Below, in pieces: positions 1-13,500 of a stretch of 64,000 bases of DNA. Source of the DNA: Crotophaga sulcirostris (lineage: Eukaryota > Chordata > Aves > Cuculiformes > Crotophagidae); the NCBI GenBank assembly GCA_013397455.1, contig VYZB01000212.1, forward strand, positions 1,121,481 to 1,185,480, written 5' to 3'. How positions within the stretch are numbered: position 1 is the first letter of the stretch; every line of letters begins with the position of its first letter. The position numbers and the translations under genes were made by a program. The notes beneath the pieces were generated by a model, which searched no databases, was not told the origin of the DNA, and worked only from the letters and a program-made list of their open reading frames with translations.

Positions 1-2217
1 TGGGAACTGACTACAGCAACACAGTATTTTCAATTTTATATATTTTGACTACACAAAAATAGGAACAATAAAGTAATTTGTCTAAATGCTTAATGAATTT
101 TAAAAACAGTTGTGATATTAGTCCACTAAAGTGTTTTTCAGCATTTATATTTTGCTTTCCTGCATTAGCTTTGAGGGGTTTATCTCTTTTTATTTTAACT
201 TTTTGTTTTTCTTGGAACCAAAGGAGAGTGATAGCCTCAACACCAGGTTTAGTGCAAGGATAAAGAAACAGAGCTTGAGACTAGTAGATTAACATACTGT
301 ATATTCAGAAAAAGGAAATTGCCTTAGGAAGGATTTGAAACATAATAAGTTTCAAGAATAAACCAGAATCATTTATTGTTATGCCACAAAGCCTCTTAAG
401 GATATAGTGATGTATTTCTACTGCCTACATACAAAAAATGTAAACTGAAATGATGACTATAATAGCAGAGAAACAATTTTTTAAAATATCCAGATAGATG
501 GTTTTAACCAAGAAGCTGCCAATCTCTATTTCCAGTCATCCTGTGAAAACCTGTGACAGATGGCATCAAGCCTGCCTGACATGAATTTTACCTGCTGTAT
601 ATTCACTGATGATTTAAATCACTGATACCTATCCCTGTGTTCTTCTACATACATATCTTAGCCTATCTTTTGTTATATTGAGTTATGCTGCGTATAAAAA
701 ACCTACTCTTCTGGCATTATAATGATGGTCTAGTACAAATTTTTACACTAGGACATTTTATTTCTTGCTTTTTCATTTAATTTGTATGCAGGATCTATGA
801 CCTATTCTCTTTGGACACCTCATTTCTTCTGGATGAACATATCTCATCCTTCTGAACCCTGTCAGAAGGATGAACATATCTCATCCTTCTGAACCCTGTC
901 AGAAGCAGCCTTGGCCGAGCTATGGCATTCAGACCATTTCCTTTTGACCTATTCCACTTTTCCAATTTCTCGTTTTCTCTATGGAATTTGAATTCCATTT
1001 GTTCAATTTTTGATAGAGTATTTTTGTTTGCTTTTCACTTGATATTCTGCTATGCCAGCTAAATCCTTCTCCTCTTCTGCATCTACACATTCTCCTACTC
1101 ATTAACATGTTGTCGGTGTTCAGCACTCCTCCCTCACCTCACACACGTGGAGGTGCTATCTCTTATTCACCTCCTTGGGTGGCAACAGTCATGAAAGTGC
1201 TAGAGCAGGAAAGACTCCAGCATTTTAACTACTGTGTTGTCTAAACCTGAGCAGATGGTCTTGTAATCTCCAAGGCAGAGGAGGCTTGAATGTGTGATAG
1301 ATAATTCTTTGGGGTGAATTTGTGGGAAAATGGAGAGCTCTGAAATACACAGTCTTGCTGAGGTCAATGTTTTGAGGGGAAACAGAGAGAGATTTTGACT
1401 TTTCTTCAAACCTTTGCTTAGAATTTTATCCTAAAATTTATCCATTACAAGGGTGAGGCTTCAGCCTTTTAAATTTCATGTTAGTTTGGCTATTGTACAG
1501 GTAAAGATAAACAGCAGTTCATTCTTTCTGCTTAAAAACATCGAAGCGTTCCTCACTAAATAGTGTCAGTCTCCCAGTGTCACTGGTGTGTCACCTCTCT
1601 CCTAGGGGTCCTCTCAGAGCTGTCCTGCAATTCAAGGACTGCCTCTGATATTACATGGTTGTGTAATCTTGGCTCAAACTTCTGAGAAAAAATGCTAAGT
1701 TGTGAGAAGGAGCTGTGAAAAAGTACTAAGCTAGAAGAGAAGGGTAAAATGACAGGCAGAGGTAAGATTGTTGAAACAGGGATAGTTGGCATCTCAGTGA
1801 TTCCAGGAGAAAAACACTGACATGAGAAGGTATGAAGATGGCACACCAGCAGCACTGAGGATTAACAATGGAAGCTGATCCTTTCTCACCTGCCATCAAG
1901 CTTTCTGGCCAGCAAAAACTTGCTGCATGCTGTACTAGAAGTTGTAAGAATACTAATACTTATTCTCTTTTCTCATTTGTATAGATTCTCTGTTGTGTGC
2001 AATAGCCAAAAATAACTGCTTTATGCTCTTTGGATGTGTACATCCCTCTTGCAGTGTCTTTGTTCATGGTAAAAGTTGTCCAGACAAAGTGAAACAGAGA
2101 AGGAAGGTTACAGACATAAGCTAAGTGAAGGCATCAGCCCTGTAAAGGCAAAATGTTAGGTGCCGAAAAACCAGGGACATTTACATAACAGCTACTGAGT
2201 GGGAAGCCTCTCCCTAG
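1..2217. other. AT-rich noncoding stretch, no gene seen
   Basis: No frame shows a convincing coding signal. Short ORFs on both strands look random in composition. A splice-like segment at 1985-2068 (strong pyrimidine tract, 27 open codons, weak donor) is too short to call. A good acceptor at about 1428 and a 'cag|gtaaag' donor at 1500 bracket sequence that is stopped in all three frames, so it cannot be a coding exon. The only clear structure is the 37-bp tandem duplication listed separately. Confidence 0.6.
831..904. repeat. Perfect 37-bp tandem duplication (2 copies)
   Basis: The 37-bp unit starting 'ggatgaacatatctcatc' occurs at 831-867 and again, base for base, at 868-904. There is no third copy and no spacer. 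Perfect identity in otherwise unconstrained DNA suggests a recent duplication. It may vary in copy number between individuals, or be an assembly artefact. Confidence 0.97.
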
Positions 2218-2720
2218 AAATCATAGAATCATACAATGGTTTGGATTGGAAGAGACCTTAAAGTTTACCTAGTTCCAACCCTTCTTCCAGGGACACCTTT
2301 CGCTAGACAAGGTTTTTCAAAGCCTCATCCAATCTGGTCTTGAACACCTCTAGGAATGGGGTGGGGGGGCATTCACAGCTTCTATTTGGCAAGTTGTTCT
2401 AGTGCCTCACTACCCTCATAGTGTAGAATTTCTTCCTTATATCTAATCTAAATCTACATTCTTTTTGTTTAAAGCCACTACCCCTTGTCCTAGCACTACA
2501 TACTCCTGTAAAAAGTCCCTCTGCAGCCTTTCTTGTAGGCCCTTTTTAGGTGCTGGAAGGCTGCTATCAAGTCTCCCCATAGCCTTCTCTTCTCCAGGTT
2601 GAACAACCCCAACTCTCAGCCCGTCTGCACAGGAGAGGTGCTCCAGCCCTCCGATCATCTTGGTGGTCCTCTTCTGGACTTGCTCCAACAGCTCCAGATC
2701 AACAACACTGAGAACTTGGA
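2218..2720 (-). repeat. CR1 LINE fragment, 3' end present
   Basis: This is a 5'-truncated CR1 retrotransposon on the minus strand. Its 3' end lies at about 2218, where the plus strand reads 'tcatagaatcatacaatgg' followed by 'ttggattggaagagacctt', the reverse complement of the avian CR1 tail. Read on the minus strand, 2443-2745 is open and gives the conserved C-terminal CR1 words 'ELLEQVQKRTTKMIGGLEHL', then drifts out of frame. A G-rich slip (7 G) interrupts it near 2360. CR1 copies by target-primed reverse transcription from its own RT and endonuclease; this copy lacks both domains and is dead. Truncation at the far (5') end near 2720 is typical of incomplete reverse transcription. Confidence 0.93.
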
Positions 2721-4899
2721 CCATATAAATTCTTAATACATGCAAATGGAGAGCTCAATGCTTTACTGTTATTTCTCTCTTAGTGATCACTAGATCACCA
2801 CACTGTTAATACAGAAACCAGAACTTTGTCTGAAGGAAGCAAAGAAAAAATCCCTTAATTTACTGCACCAATTCCATTAATTGACTGATATGGACCCTTC
2901 TTGCCCCAGTTTATCAAAAAATACTGATGGAACTTAAAAAAGGAAACACATTTTGCCATTGCTGCTCTATTGTACCTTAATTACAAGAAGCTGGATATAG
3001 AAATTTCTAGGCAGAAGTTTTTCCCTCCTGAATTTGATATGACATTGTCCATGATGATCAAGTGGGTCACTTCGACCCACAAGTCCACAAATGAAAACCT
3101 GCCTCTGTTAGCAACAAGTACAGAACTCTCTTTCATTCAAATTTAAAAGTCAGAAGATCACATTGTTCTATGAACTGGTAAGTATTTTATCAATGCTTAT
3201 TCAAGTGTGTTGAAAATAATGAAGATTTGTGCAAGTCAGTATTTCACAATGACTCGGATTGATTTCAGCAGGATCCACCTGTTTTAGCATTTTGTAGTGG
3301 TTCCTGCCCTTACATTCCTGAACAGTTAAATTAAATTTGGATTAAATCTTATTATGACTGTGATTTTTTTTTTCTCTGATTAATAGATATTCTTTTTTTG
3401 AGGTAGTAAGATGTGACAAAACCTTTTGCATTGTAGAAGACAAATATACCTAAAAGAACATCTTAGGTTTATCCAGATGCTCTGGATTTTTTTTAATGGA
3501 TTACATCACAGTATAATTTTAAATAAGAAATTTGTATGGTCACATGCACAAATACGTGTTTCTGGTACAAAGATAATAGTTTTCTAACATTCTAGTGTTT
3601 ACTAAGAAGATTTGAGGCCACTTTTCTTTACCTTAGTTTTATTGAAATTACTTTTGTAACTCTAAGACACAAGAAAAAAAATTCCTGAAGTCTGTGTTTG
3701 TTTATATGCATGTGTGTTTTTTCATCAAGTATTGAGATTGCTATAGCATATCAAACTAATATTGTTAATCTGCTCTTACTGATTGTTATTTCAAATACGT
3801 TAAATATTCAATTCCCTATTCAATGTAGCCTGACATACAAAACGAACAATTTACTGTTGCCAAAGTATCTAAGGAAGCCAAGCCAAATGGGATTCATCAG
3901 GAGAAACATTTTTGAAATGTAAAATTCTTTTAATGCACAGTAGATAGGATTTAACATGTAAAACAGAAATGCATCACACATTTGCCCATTCAAACTGAAA
4001 CTAATTATTGACGTATCGAAACAACTAAAAAATGTTAATATTTGAAATCACATTTATATTACAATGTGAGAAGTAACTGTATTTCTAAAAGCTATAGTCA
4101 GTGAAGATATTGATGTTATTTTCATCCTCAGAGAAAACTGTGAATACTTTCAGTGTAATTGCCAAAATACAGGTCAACATTTTTCATACTGTGTGTTTGT
4201 TTTGCAATAATTGCTGTTGCAAGGACAAGAGGGAAGGAAGAGGGAAGAAAGGATAAAAAGGAGAGGTTGTTTGAGGTCTTTTTGCAAGCATCGTTGAATA
4301 AAGAGGGGAACTCGAGCAGTTCTTCAGCATGTAAGGTGGAGAGCAGCAATGTGGAATGATGGCAATGTGGATGCAGTGGCCAATTACTTGAACATTGCAT
4401 CAATATGAGTAACTGGTATAAGTAGTTGAAGTAGTCTGAGATAGGCATGCAAGTAGGAGCAGGCAGTGTAGGGCCTTTAGTGTAAGGGCAGAGGTACAGT
4501 GAGATCCATACTAAGGCAAGATTCTTCTTTCTATATTCTTTCAGGAAACTAGATATCCTAATGCCACAATGCCCATGAATACCTTCAAAGACTTCTGAAC
4601 AAATCATAGATGTGTCAATAGGGTTCCATGTCATAGGATTTTTTTTTAACTGTCTTTATTTTTTAAACTTGAGAGATGAGACAAAAGATACTCAAGCTAC
4701 TTTACAAGAACGCTGCTCTCTTCAGAAAGTCCAATACACAAGGCTTATGTAACAACACAGTTAAGATTACACTTACTGCCTTAGCTCAGACTCTTTCTGT
4801 GTTTACTTGTACGATTTATTTTGTTTTCCAGTCACTAGGATATTGGAGATCCTCATAATCTTTCAGATTTTCATCTTCACAGTATCTTGTGAATCTCTA
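2721..4899. other. Noncoding stretch between two CR1 copies
   Basis: No recognisable gene. A small perfect hairpin lies at 3062-3080 (7-bp arms 'gtgggtc'/'gacccac', 5-base loop). Directly after it, 3112-3177 has an exon-like form (acceptor 'tgcctctgttag', 22 open codons, donor 'gaactg|gtaagt') but no codon-position bias. A purine-rich tract at 4224-4330 opens a frame on each strand (168 codons on the minus strand) without coding bias. Confidence 0.5.
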
Positions 4900-5395
4900 T
4901 TCAGATCAGGCAAGGCCACACCTGGAGTGCTTGGTCCACTTCTGGACTCCCCAATATAAGAGAGATATGGAGCTACTGAAGAAAGTGTTCTAAAGTGCCA
5001 CAAAGATAATTAAGGGACTTGAGCGTCTCATATGAGGAAAGGCTGAGAGAGCTGGAGTTGTTCAGCATGGAGAAGAGAAGGCTTAGAGGGGATCTAATCA
5101 ATATGTACAAATACCTGAAGAACGGAAGTAGATAGAGACAGGCTCTTTTCTAGTGGTGCCGAGTGATAGGACAAGAGGCAATGGGTACAAACTGAAACAC
5201 AGAAGACTCCCTTCAAACATCAGGAAACTCTTTTATCTCTGAGGGTGACCCAGCACTGATACAGTTTGCCCAGAGAGATTATGGAGTCTTTATCCGTCGA
5301 GAAATTAAAAAGCCATCTGGACATGCCCTGGACAAGCAGCCTTACTTGAAGGCTTAAACACACCAGATATCTTCCAGTTTGACTTGGAACTTTCC
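4900..5395 (+). repeat. CR1 LINE fragment, 3' end decayed
   Basis: Plus-strand CR1 remnant. It begins near 'caggcaaggccacacctgg' and runs through the familiar stretch 'gaggaaaggctgagagagct' and 'ttcagcatggagaagagaag' to 'gccatctggacatgccctgg'. These match the C-terminal end of the CR1 reverse-transcriptase ORF and the start of its 3' UTR. The terminal 'attctatgattc' units are missing, and the sequence fades into unique DNA near 5395. Several frameshifts and stops mean no ORF survives. It looks older than the copies at 2218 and 52152. Confidence 0.88.
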
Positions 5396-7954
5396 TTATT
5401 AACTACAGGATGCTTATATTTGACCCTCTTCGATTTATGCAACGAGGCTGAAATTACTGTAAGAAGATTTTTTGCCACCTTAATAATAATATAATATGCT
5501 TTATATTCCCAGTTTTTAGGACTTGCATAAAATCTTATTTTTAGGTTGTTGTTGTTAGTCCCTTCATGTCCTTTGCCACCTGGCAGGCAGGAGAAGCAGG
5601 TAACTCCCTGGATTTTGTTTCTCTGCTGTTGACAACAACCCTATGTGCTAATTCTGTCATGCATGCCATCAGCTTTTTATCACTGCTTATTATAAACTGT
5701 AGATGCACATGAAGACTTATAATTTGAACTTCCATAACCTAAAGGTTTGGGTAAAAGTAGACTGATTTTTAAAGATGCCGCACATCAGCAGGTCTCATTG
5801 ACCTCAGTGCTGTTTGTTTATGAGTGTACACAAGACACTTTTAAAGCCAAAACCAGAAGGAAACATTAAAAAAGAAGATGGTGGTCTTGAAAAACACAGC
5901 AAAATGAATAAAAGGAATGAAAAATTCACCGACGGATTTTAACTTAATTTTCTGAAATAAAAGTGATGGTCTGAAGTTGATCAGTGAGTGCTGAAAACCT
6001 CAAGTATTGCACATAAATAAAACATATTTTTTACACATATGTATTTCCAACAATCTACCTTTGGCAAAGTGAGCTGTTTTCAGTATTTGACACTTGCTGT
6101 TTGCTATTTTATGCCTTGATTAAAATGTTTATAGTCCTATAAGTACCCTATTTTGATATAATCTCTGCCACACTAATAATGATCTTGTGCTACGGTTTAC
6201 TCTATTTGCTTGTCACTTTTTCCAAATAGCAAATATTTAGAGATGACTAGCTCTAAATTGCCTATTGTAGCACCAGTATGTATAGAGCCCACAGTCTTAC
6301 TCTGTGTCCCCAGGTTAGATGCCAGAAGTTAGATGGTGTGAATACCCCTGTCAGAGAACATGACATACAAAGGAACAACAGCTGTGTATAGAATTAAGTG
6401 CACCCTAATATGAGTCTCCTGAACAAAAATGCTATAAGTCTATATTTGGCAAGTAAAAGCCTGCTCCTGAAAGATGCTCACACTTCTTAACTCCAGTGAG
6501 GACTTCAAGAGAAACTCTGCACCTCCCAGCATCAGGCTTTAAATGATCAAGCATTTCTATCCACTGACATGATCTACCTTGCCTGATTTCAAGCAGGTTA
6601 TTACAAGAACACAGATTACACATCATTCTACAGTACTTTTAATTAATTAATCAATGTACTTTATCCCACAAGCCATTCTAACCATGCTTGTGAGGATTTA
6701 AGTCAAAATATTGGGTTGTTACATGACCAATCCTTAGAGGAGCAAAGTGCCCTGCTGTACTTTCTGCGGCAACAGTTAGAAAAATGGCGTATGCCATTTA
6801 GCCCCACGGCCCTAATGATGGCTCCTGGTCTGATGTATTATTCTAATATTCTCCCAAGTTTCATTATACTGTCACGTTGATCATGCTGCTGTTAGTAAAT
6901 TTTGGAACGACTCATTTCCTGCTGGCAGGTACTGTAAGAGTAGGTAGTGGTACAGCTGACACCAGGCATCTGTCATTACAACTGTTAGGAAGCTAAATAC
7001 AAAAGAGGTTTACGGGCCAGACAAAAATTCCCAGAATTTTTAGCTTCTATATCCATGCTATGTCTCTTGCCATTATTAGCAGAATTACAAAGGCTATTTC
7101 AATTACGAACACAAACCAATGTTTTTGAAAGTAAAACAATAGTAAAAAAGGAGATATGTTTTTATTTTTTTCTATTTTAACATTATCATTACAGTCTCTC
7201 TGTTCACCATCAACATTATAGAAACCAATTTTAATTTTCAAATCTAAAGCCCATACCACTATTTATAATACAGTCAAGATAGTATTTAGATAGTAAAAGT
7301 AATATAGTCTTAGCTTTCTTTTAACATTTTTAATTTACACTATTTCTAATGCTCTCTTTTAAAATTGCTTTCTGATGTATAAGTAGTTTGTGTAACAAAC
7401 AAACCTTACTATATCTTTCAATATCCATTTTGAGAACAAGTTACGCAATCTAAAGAGGAGACACAGCAATTACAAAAGAATTTGTGATGTTAATATAAAG
7501 AAAATTTATTCCAATAGTACTCCTAGAATTTTGAGATAGGACCATATTATTTGGGTTCACTTGAGATTATCAACTTGTACGTGGGTTTCATTTCAATATT
7601 TTGGGACTATTGCCAAAGGACCTCTTTAACTAAATCAGAGGCCATACATAAACCCATTTGTTTTGGAACATTTATCTAGAGCGAGTGCAACCTTCTGAAT
7701 TGGCCTGATTCCTCTTGGAAGAGAAAAATCAAATGTAATAAGGAACAAGTCCATAAATGGTGTATGTATTTTCAGATTGAGTTCAGAAACAAATGGCTTG
7801 CAATTCTGGCTAACCAGAAGGGAAGGAAATAAATAACCAGACCTGTGAAAAGCATGAGCCATAGTTTCCTTGTTGTGTTGGCCAGGTCCATAGGACTTTC
7901 AGCCAGCAGAAGCAGTTCATAACAGCACCATACACCCTGCTATTTAGTCCCATT
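5396..7954. other. AT-rich noncoding stretch, no gene seen
   Basis: Nothing here is recognisable. The segment 5541-5735 is open on both strands, and 5802-5940 has a 46-codon Lys/Glu-rich frame ending shortly before an 'aataaa' at about 5956. Both are explained as well by A-rich base composition as by coding. 'Aataaa' is too frequent in this DNA to mark a transcript end by itself. Confidence 0.5.
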
Positions 7955-8068
7955 TTTGTTATCACGTTCCTTCATTAGATCAACAAAATTATTTAATTTC
8001 TCTTACACTTGATATCCCCTTCTGTAAAATGAGATGACAGAAATATACATCACTCTAATGTCAGGAGA
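7955..8068 (+). repeat. MIR-like ancient SINE fragment
   Basis: The string 'ccccttctgtaaaatgagat', preceded by a pyrimidine-rich 'tttaatttctcttacactt', resembles the core of a MIR SINE, whose consensus has 'cccatctgtaaaatggggat' at that place. MIRs are tRNA-derived SINEs spread in early amniotes, so any avian copy is strongly diverged. The match is by eye only and the ends are approximate. Confidence 0.4.
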
Positions 8069-10082
8069 ATATTTTTGTAAAATATTCTAAGATCCATTTA
8101 TTTAAAGCTTTAAAAATGTTTTATTGTATATCAACACACAGCAGAGGAGAGGTTCAAATGTCCTAGCTGAATATTTTGATTACGGTTTAACCTAAGATTA
8201 ATATGGTAGCTGGTTTCCATGAGGTACACTGATGACATTTTAAAAAAATGTCAGTTTGAATACTCCCAGCAAAGTGGAACTCTCTTTCTGGGCCATATCA
8301 CCATTCACCCTGAGAAGAGCATCTCCATTCTGTGTCCTCCATTTATCAGAATAAAATTATTTTCAGAAATTAAATTAGATCTCTTTTCCTTTTTCTTGTA
8401 TTAACATCAGAAACAGAAAATAAAATGTTTAAGGTATACAGGATTTCTCAAAACATGACCAGATTTTAGCATCAAGGCACTAAACTATCTGCAATGCATT
8501 TTCCTTTCCTTAATGATGTCCAACATCATCTCTAACAAGTCTTCAGTATCACATTCTAGGCTTTTTAGATATTAGCATTAGAAATTGATTTCTGTAGTGG
8601 TATCTTGGCCAAGATGTAGGTTTTCATAAATTCCTAGATCATAAACCCAAAAGGACTTGCGCAATCATTACCACTTACATAATACAGATTGCATTGCTCT
8701 CTTCAGGCTACTTTTTGGCCAAATGTCATGTCCTTCAGAACAAATGATTACTCCTGCATTTAAAAGTACTTTTGATAGAGCACCCTTCTCAAATCCTTGG
8801 AATCTGCTAAAAATGTAGATGGAGTTTTTATAGCTTCAAATCTAGCCAGTGAAAAAATGAATTTATGTCTGTTAGATTACAGAGCCTGTGTTTGTTACCC
8901 ACAACATAAGTCATACCACGGACAATCTTACTTGACTTTTTATTTTATAAACTGGTTAAATAGAGCTTCTATAGTCTTTTAATGTATATTCTGCTTTTTA
9001 CTATATTCTGCTTTATGAAATTCCTCTGCACTGTTTCTGCATCATTGCTCTTCAGGTAGTCATCGAAAAGGCACAGGATCTCTGGGGAATTGTATCAACA
9101 CTACAGACTGAAGCAATGGAAGGACTTTACCTGTTTCTTGATATACATCTGTGCACCTGAGAACCATATTTGATTTTCCCACTGGGCTTTCTATAAGACT
9201 TATTATTTATTTCATTATTTCTCAATAGCCTTAGTTTCCTACTACATGTTCATTTGAGATGTGCCATGTAGCTAGTACTTAGCCCTTTTCATTCTATGGT
9301 AAATTTTTATTCCCATATTTTTCAAATCAAAATAATTAACATTGCTAAGGTATTGTCTTAGAGTATTTTAAATATAATATTTGAACAAAATCTATGAACA
9401 GAAATTTTCTTCTTAGTAACATGAAATTGTGCTGGAGGGCAATAATCTTCCTCTTATCTTTCTGATTGTCTTTCATTATATTATTCTTGTTTAATACTTA
9501 ATTAATTGAGGTCCACATCACTGTTGCATTGCTTTTCCTGTAGGTTTATTTTTCCCAGGTTGGCTTATTTATGCTTCTTAGATAATAATATAATAGTTAT
9601 TATCATCCATTCTCCCGGAATGTCTCTATTTGTTCCAAGAAAAATAAAAAATCAGTAGTAATAAACCAGAGAGCTCCTTGATTTCAGTGTTTTTTGATGC
9701 AAGATGTCTACAGACGGTAGCTCAAAATCTTTAGCTTCAGCCGCTGCTGTTTAACCTCTAGTAACAATTGAAAGAGAAAATGTTTTTCCTTACCCTGTGA
9801 TGTAACTCTAGCATTTGGCTTTTCCCTCAGAACAGAAATATTTATTGAACATTTTTTTAATAATGGTTACTGTGTTCAACTATTTCCATTTTGAGTAATG
9901 GGTATTCTGAATTCATATCTGTATCATAATGAAACTACAGTTCTGAGTTCTTTGTGTTAGTTGATGAAGCTATACAAACCAGTTTCAAATATTTTAAGAG
10001 TCAAACCCCATGAAGCTTTGTGCATCTTTGTGATGTAACGAATATTCTATGTGAGAGAGACAATCCTAATTGATAATCAATA

Positions 10083-10106
10083 TCTCAGCAATCAATATTG
10101 CTGAGA
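10083..10106. repeat. Perfect hairpin, 10-bp arms
   Basis: The arm 'tctcagcaat' and its exact reverse complement 'attgctgaga' are separated by the 4-base loop 'caat'. The arms are too short for a microRNA precursor. It may be a chance palindrome or a binding site for a dimeric factor. Confidence 0.9.
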
Positions 10107-13100
10107 AATTAAGAACTATTAAATAAATATTTCTTTACAGCTGCACATGCACACACGCAACACACACATACAGTCACTTTCCTTTTATACCTGTGACTGA
10201 CAGAAACTGAGCTCTTGCCTAAAAATATCTTTCAAAAGACTTCAAAGAGCTTAGAATTTCTTACAAATACAGAGATGTCCCTATTTTCCCTTTATATACT
10301 GAGGAGATGTGAATCATTAAAGTCCAGTTCATGGGCGTACAGCACCTAGTGCAAATATTCACAGGCATTATTTTCATTTGATACTAATTTTGCATTTCTA
10401 ATGGCTATGTGTGAAAGATTACATGAAGTGCAGGGCTATAGAGACTTAGTACATTGGAACATGAAAAACAAACTACTCTAATAAGGATATACAGGGAGCA
10501 TAAACCCATTTATAATGTCAAAGAAACTCCTCCTAAAATTAACTTGAAATAAGAGCAAATTAAGAAACAGACAACATTCAAATGATTCTGGGAATCACAA
10601 TGTCATACAGTTTAGCAGGAAACTAGGATAGATAACAATAGCAGAAGCCAGAGAGGTTTTGGATGCACCTGTGCAAACAGGTTTTTTCAGGGTGCTAAAT
10701 ATAGAAAATACATTCATGCTTGATATAATAAAAGATCAGACCTTTTCCTTCAAAGAATCTAAGGATTATAAATAGGAAGAGAGAAAAAAAAGAAGCATAA
10801 ATGTATGTGTGCGTGTGTGGTTTCAGTTTATCAAGATGCAAGTCCTTCTGACGCACAAAGGGATAAACTACTGACAATCTGCAATGCAAAAAGGCAGGAA
10901 CTCTGACAATGTGCGTTCAACAGTGGATACCATGTATTTCTGTTTCCTTTATTGGCATGGTTGTATCTATATAATCTGTGCATTGTCTCAATGAATACAT
11001 AGTCTGCACTTAGGGCAGATATGATTTCACAGTTCTCTTCTTTTGAATCGATTTGACAGAATCCTGTCTCTTTAATTAGCAAATAAGATTGTTACTGGAA
11101 AATTCTTAAAAAGCCATTTATCTTGATGAAAATAAAATCTGACTTCTACATCTGAACTATTTTATATAGTTTTGTTAAGAGCTATATAAACTGCAAAGTG
11201 GTTTGATACTATGCTAATCTGAGACCAGTGATGTGATCAGCGCAGGATGTTAAAGAAAACCTGAACTCCTGCCTTATGCTGTGATTTTTTTGACTGAAGT
11301 CTGCTAGTTCCTAATATATTTACTTCTAAGTCGGAATTCAGTATAGTGCATAGTCAGAAATACACGCTTTTTATAAACTGGAAAAATATGTTCAATGTCC
11401 AGAATGTTTTATTTCCTTCCATTATTTTAAACAACATACAAGATGTGACCAAAAGATATAATATTTTTCAGGAAAATCCTCAGGAAGACAGGCTCCTGCA
11501 ATAGTGTAAAGATCCTATCTAGGTGACTGAAAGCAGCTAGTGATGGGTTAGACTAGGTCAGCACAGAAATATGCATTGGCAGCTCCTAAGCAGTTGATGG
11601 CCTCAGGTTGCCCCTGTGATCCCAAAACTGCAGTTCAATTTTCCATTTCAGCTTCACCCAGTGAACAGGGTCAGTCCACACTGTCTGCAACAGATCGATA
11701 TCTTAGATGCATGGACATTTCAGGGGATGCATAGGGCTCCCTTACATAATCTCTCCCTTCTCTTTGTTGGGACTTTCTTTATTCTCTTTATTAACCTCCT
11801 GTTCATCCCTTTTTTAATCATGTATATTATAAAGACATAATGAAAAAGTACGATTTTAGCAATAATTTAGTGACAACTTTAATGACAAGATATAGCATCT
11901 TTTTAGTTTATTTTTAAAGCTTAAATTCCTCTCTATTGCTACAACATGGTGGTGTAAATTAAAGTTAAAATGTTGACTAATAATGTTGTTATACATCACT
12001 TCAGTGTGATGTAAAATCGTTGTGGCTGTTTTCTCAAGGGCTGCTCTTTTATGAGACTGAATTACATCACTCCTTCACAGAAAGCATTTTTCTGCACTAT
12101 CAGGAAGCATATAGGGTGAGAAATAGCTGAATGCCAGCAGCCAATACAAGATGCTGCATCTTAGCTATTACTTCATGAAGACATGATCCTAAGGGCATAT
12201 TTAATTTTGAGCATCAGTGGCTCCACTAAAATCTGGAAGACTAGTCAGAGGATTAGTGTTCTTCTAGGATCCCTTTGCATATTTGGGGCACTGGGGAAAC
12301 AATGGCATTTACAAGCAGGTTTCTTCCTCCTTCTTTCTCTCAACTTTCTCTTTCACAGGCTTATAACATGCTAAAATAATAAGCCTCATATCGGTCACCT
12401 TCCCTTCAGGCAACACAATACCACCAAGGACAGCAGTTCTCATCCTGCTCTCTTGCTGCAGATATCTCTCATCTCACTGTACACCACCATGTATGTTCAG
12501 AAGGAAACACTGTACCCATGCCAGAATCACTATAATAATACCTCTAAGAGGATAAAGACAACTTTGTACATGACTGATGTTTCTGATCGTGTAAAACCCT
12601 TTCCCTCCAAAACTTGGGATAACTGGCAAAACAGAAACAATTCTGTTACTGGCAGAGCAGCATGGTATTTCTTAACAACAGCAAAAATAATACTTAAAAG
12701 TAAAGGAATTACATGGTAGAAATGACTGAAGGGCATTTAGTAAGGGTTTCATTGCATCCAAAAGTTGCAGTCATTTTTGGGGCACTATACAGTTCTGTCC
12801 TTAGAAGAGATTGTAGCAAAAGGTTACAGAGAGAATAGCTCATGGGTTTTTACATCTTCATCTAAAATTCAGGTTTTTCTGTCTGCCACTGCTTCACAGT
12901 GCACAATGAAGAAGGCAAAACCATAGCTCCCCTTCATAGATCAGCAGATCTTCAGAAGGATGGGGAGGAGAAGGCAGCAAAAAGGACATAAGGTCTGTGC
13001 GCAGAGCCAGCTTTTTGGCAGACGTAACAGGTGAAGGCAAGGATAGAAAGAAAGGTTGTTTGCATAAGCCAGCTGTGCCTTTAGAACTCAGAACAGCACA

Positions 13101-13500
13101 TGAGCTAATTGCAAACTGCCTTGCATGGCTAAACTGAAGTGTCAGAAAAAGAAACTATTTGGCGATGTGATTTTTATATAAAAATCAAATTAAATCCGTT
13201 TAAAATGGACATAATACTGAAATGACCTACTAGAGCTCAAACACTCAGGTATCTCTGCTGTCTTAATCAATACACAAGAGACACCAAGGTCACGCTTCAG
13301 AAGCAGCATACAAAGTAGAGCTTGTTTCCTGTAAGGAAAATCACATAAAGCTCAAGAACACACATACAGAAGAAAAAAATCTGAGGAAATCTACCACCAA
13401 CAAAGCAATACTTAAGGCTTGGAAAACTACTGAATATTTTTTTAAACTAAGACACAGCAACAGTAACATTTACACTGCTGAGGAGCATTTTGCTTCTCAG

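Noticed and set aside
831..904. Tandem units considered as a CRISPR-like array
   Set aside because: Copies are directly adjacent without spacers, only two of them, and the genome is avian.
3112..3177. 66-base, phase 0-0 exon-like segment with a consensus 'gtaagt' donor
   Set aside because: 22 open codons are common by chance and there is no codon bias; kept only as a note in the region entry.
4128..4634. 168-codon minus-strand ORF, longest in the window, with a purine-rich plus-strand exon-like segment at 4224-4330
   Set aside because: Only about 16% of codons start with G, there is no family resemblance, and the opposite-strand purine tract explains the lack of stops.
5802..5940. 46-codon Lys/Glu-rich frame followed by 'aataaa'
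   Set aside because: A-rich DNA gives Lys/Glu/Asn-rich open frames and 'aataaa' hexamers without coding.
8219..8404. 'RYTDDIL' in a short ORF, reminiscent of the reverse-transcriptase YxDD box
   Set aside because: No other RT motif before or after it and no LTR or LINE context; a chance tetrapeptide match.
9056..9160. 34-codon segment after a strong acceptor with G-first codon bias
   Set aside because: The frame is open upstream of the acceptor too, there is no donor or nearby poly(A) signal, and the length is within chance.
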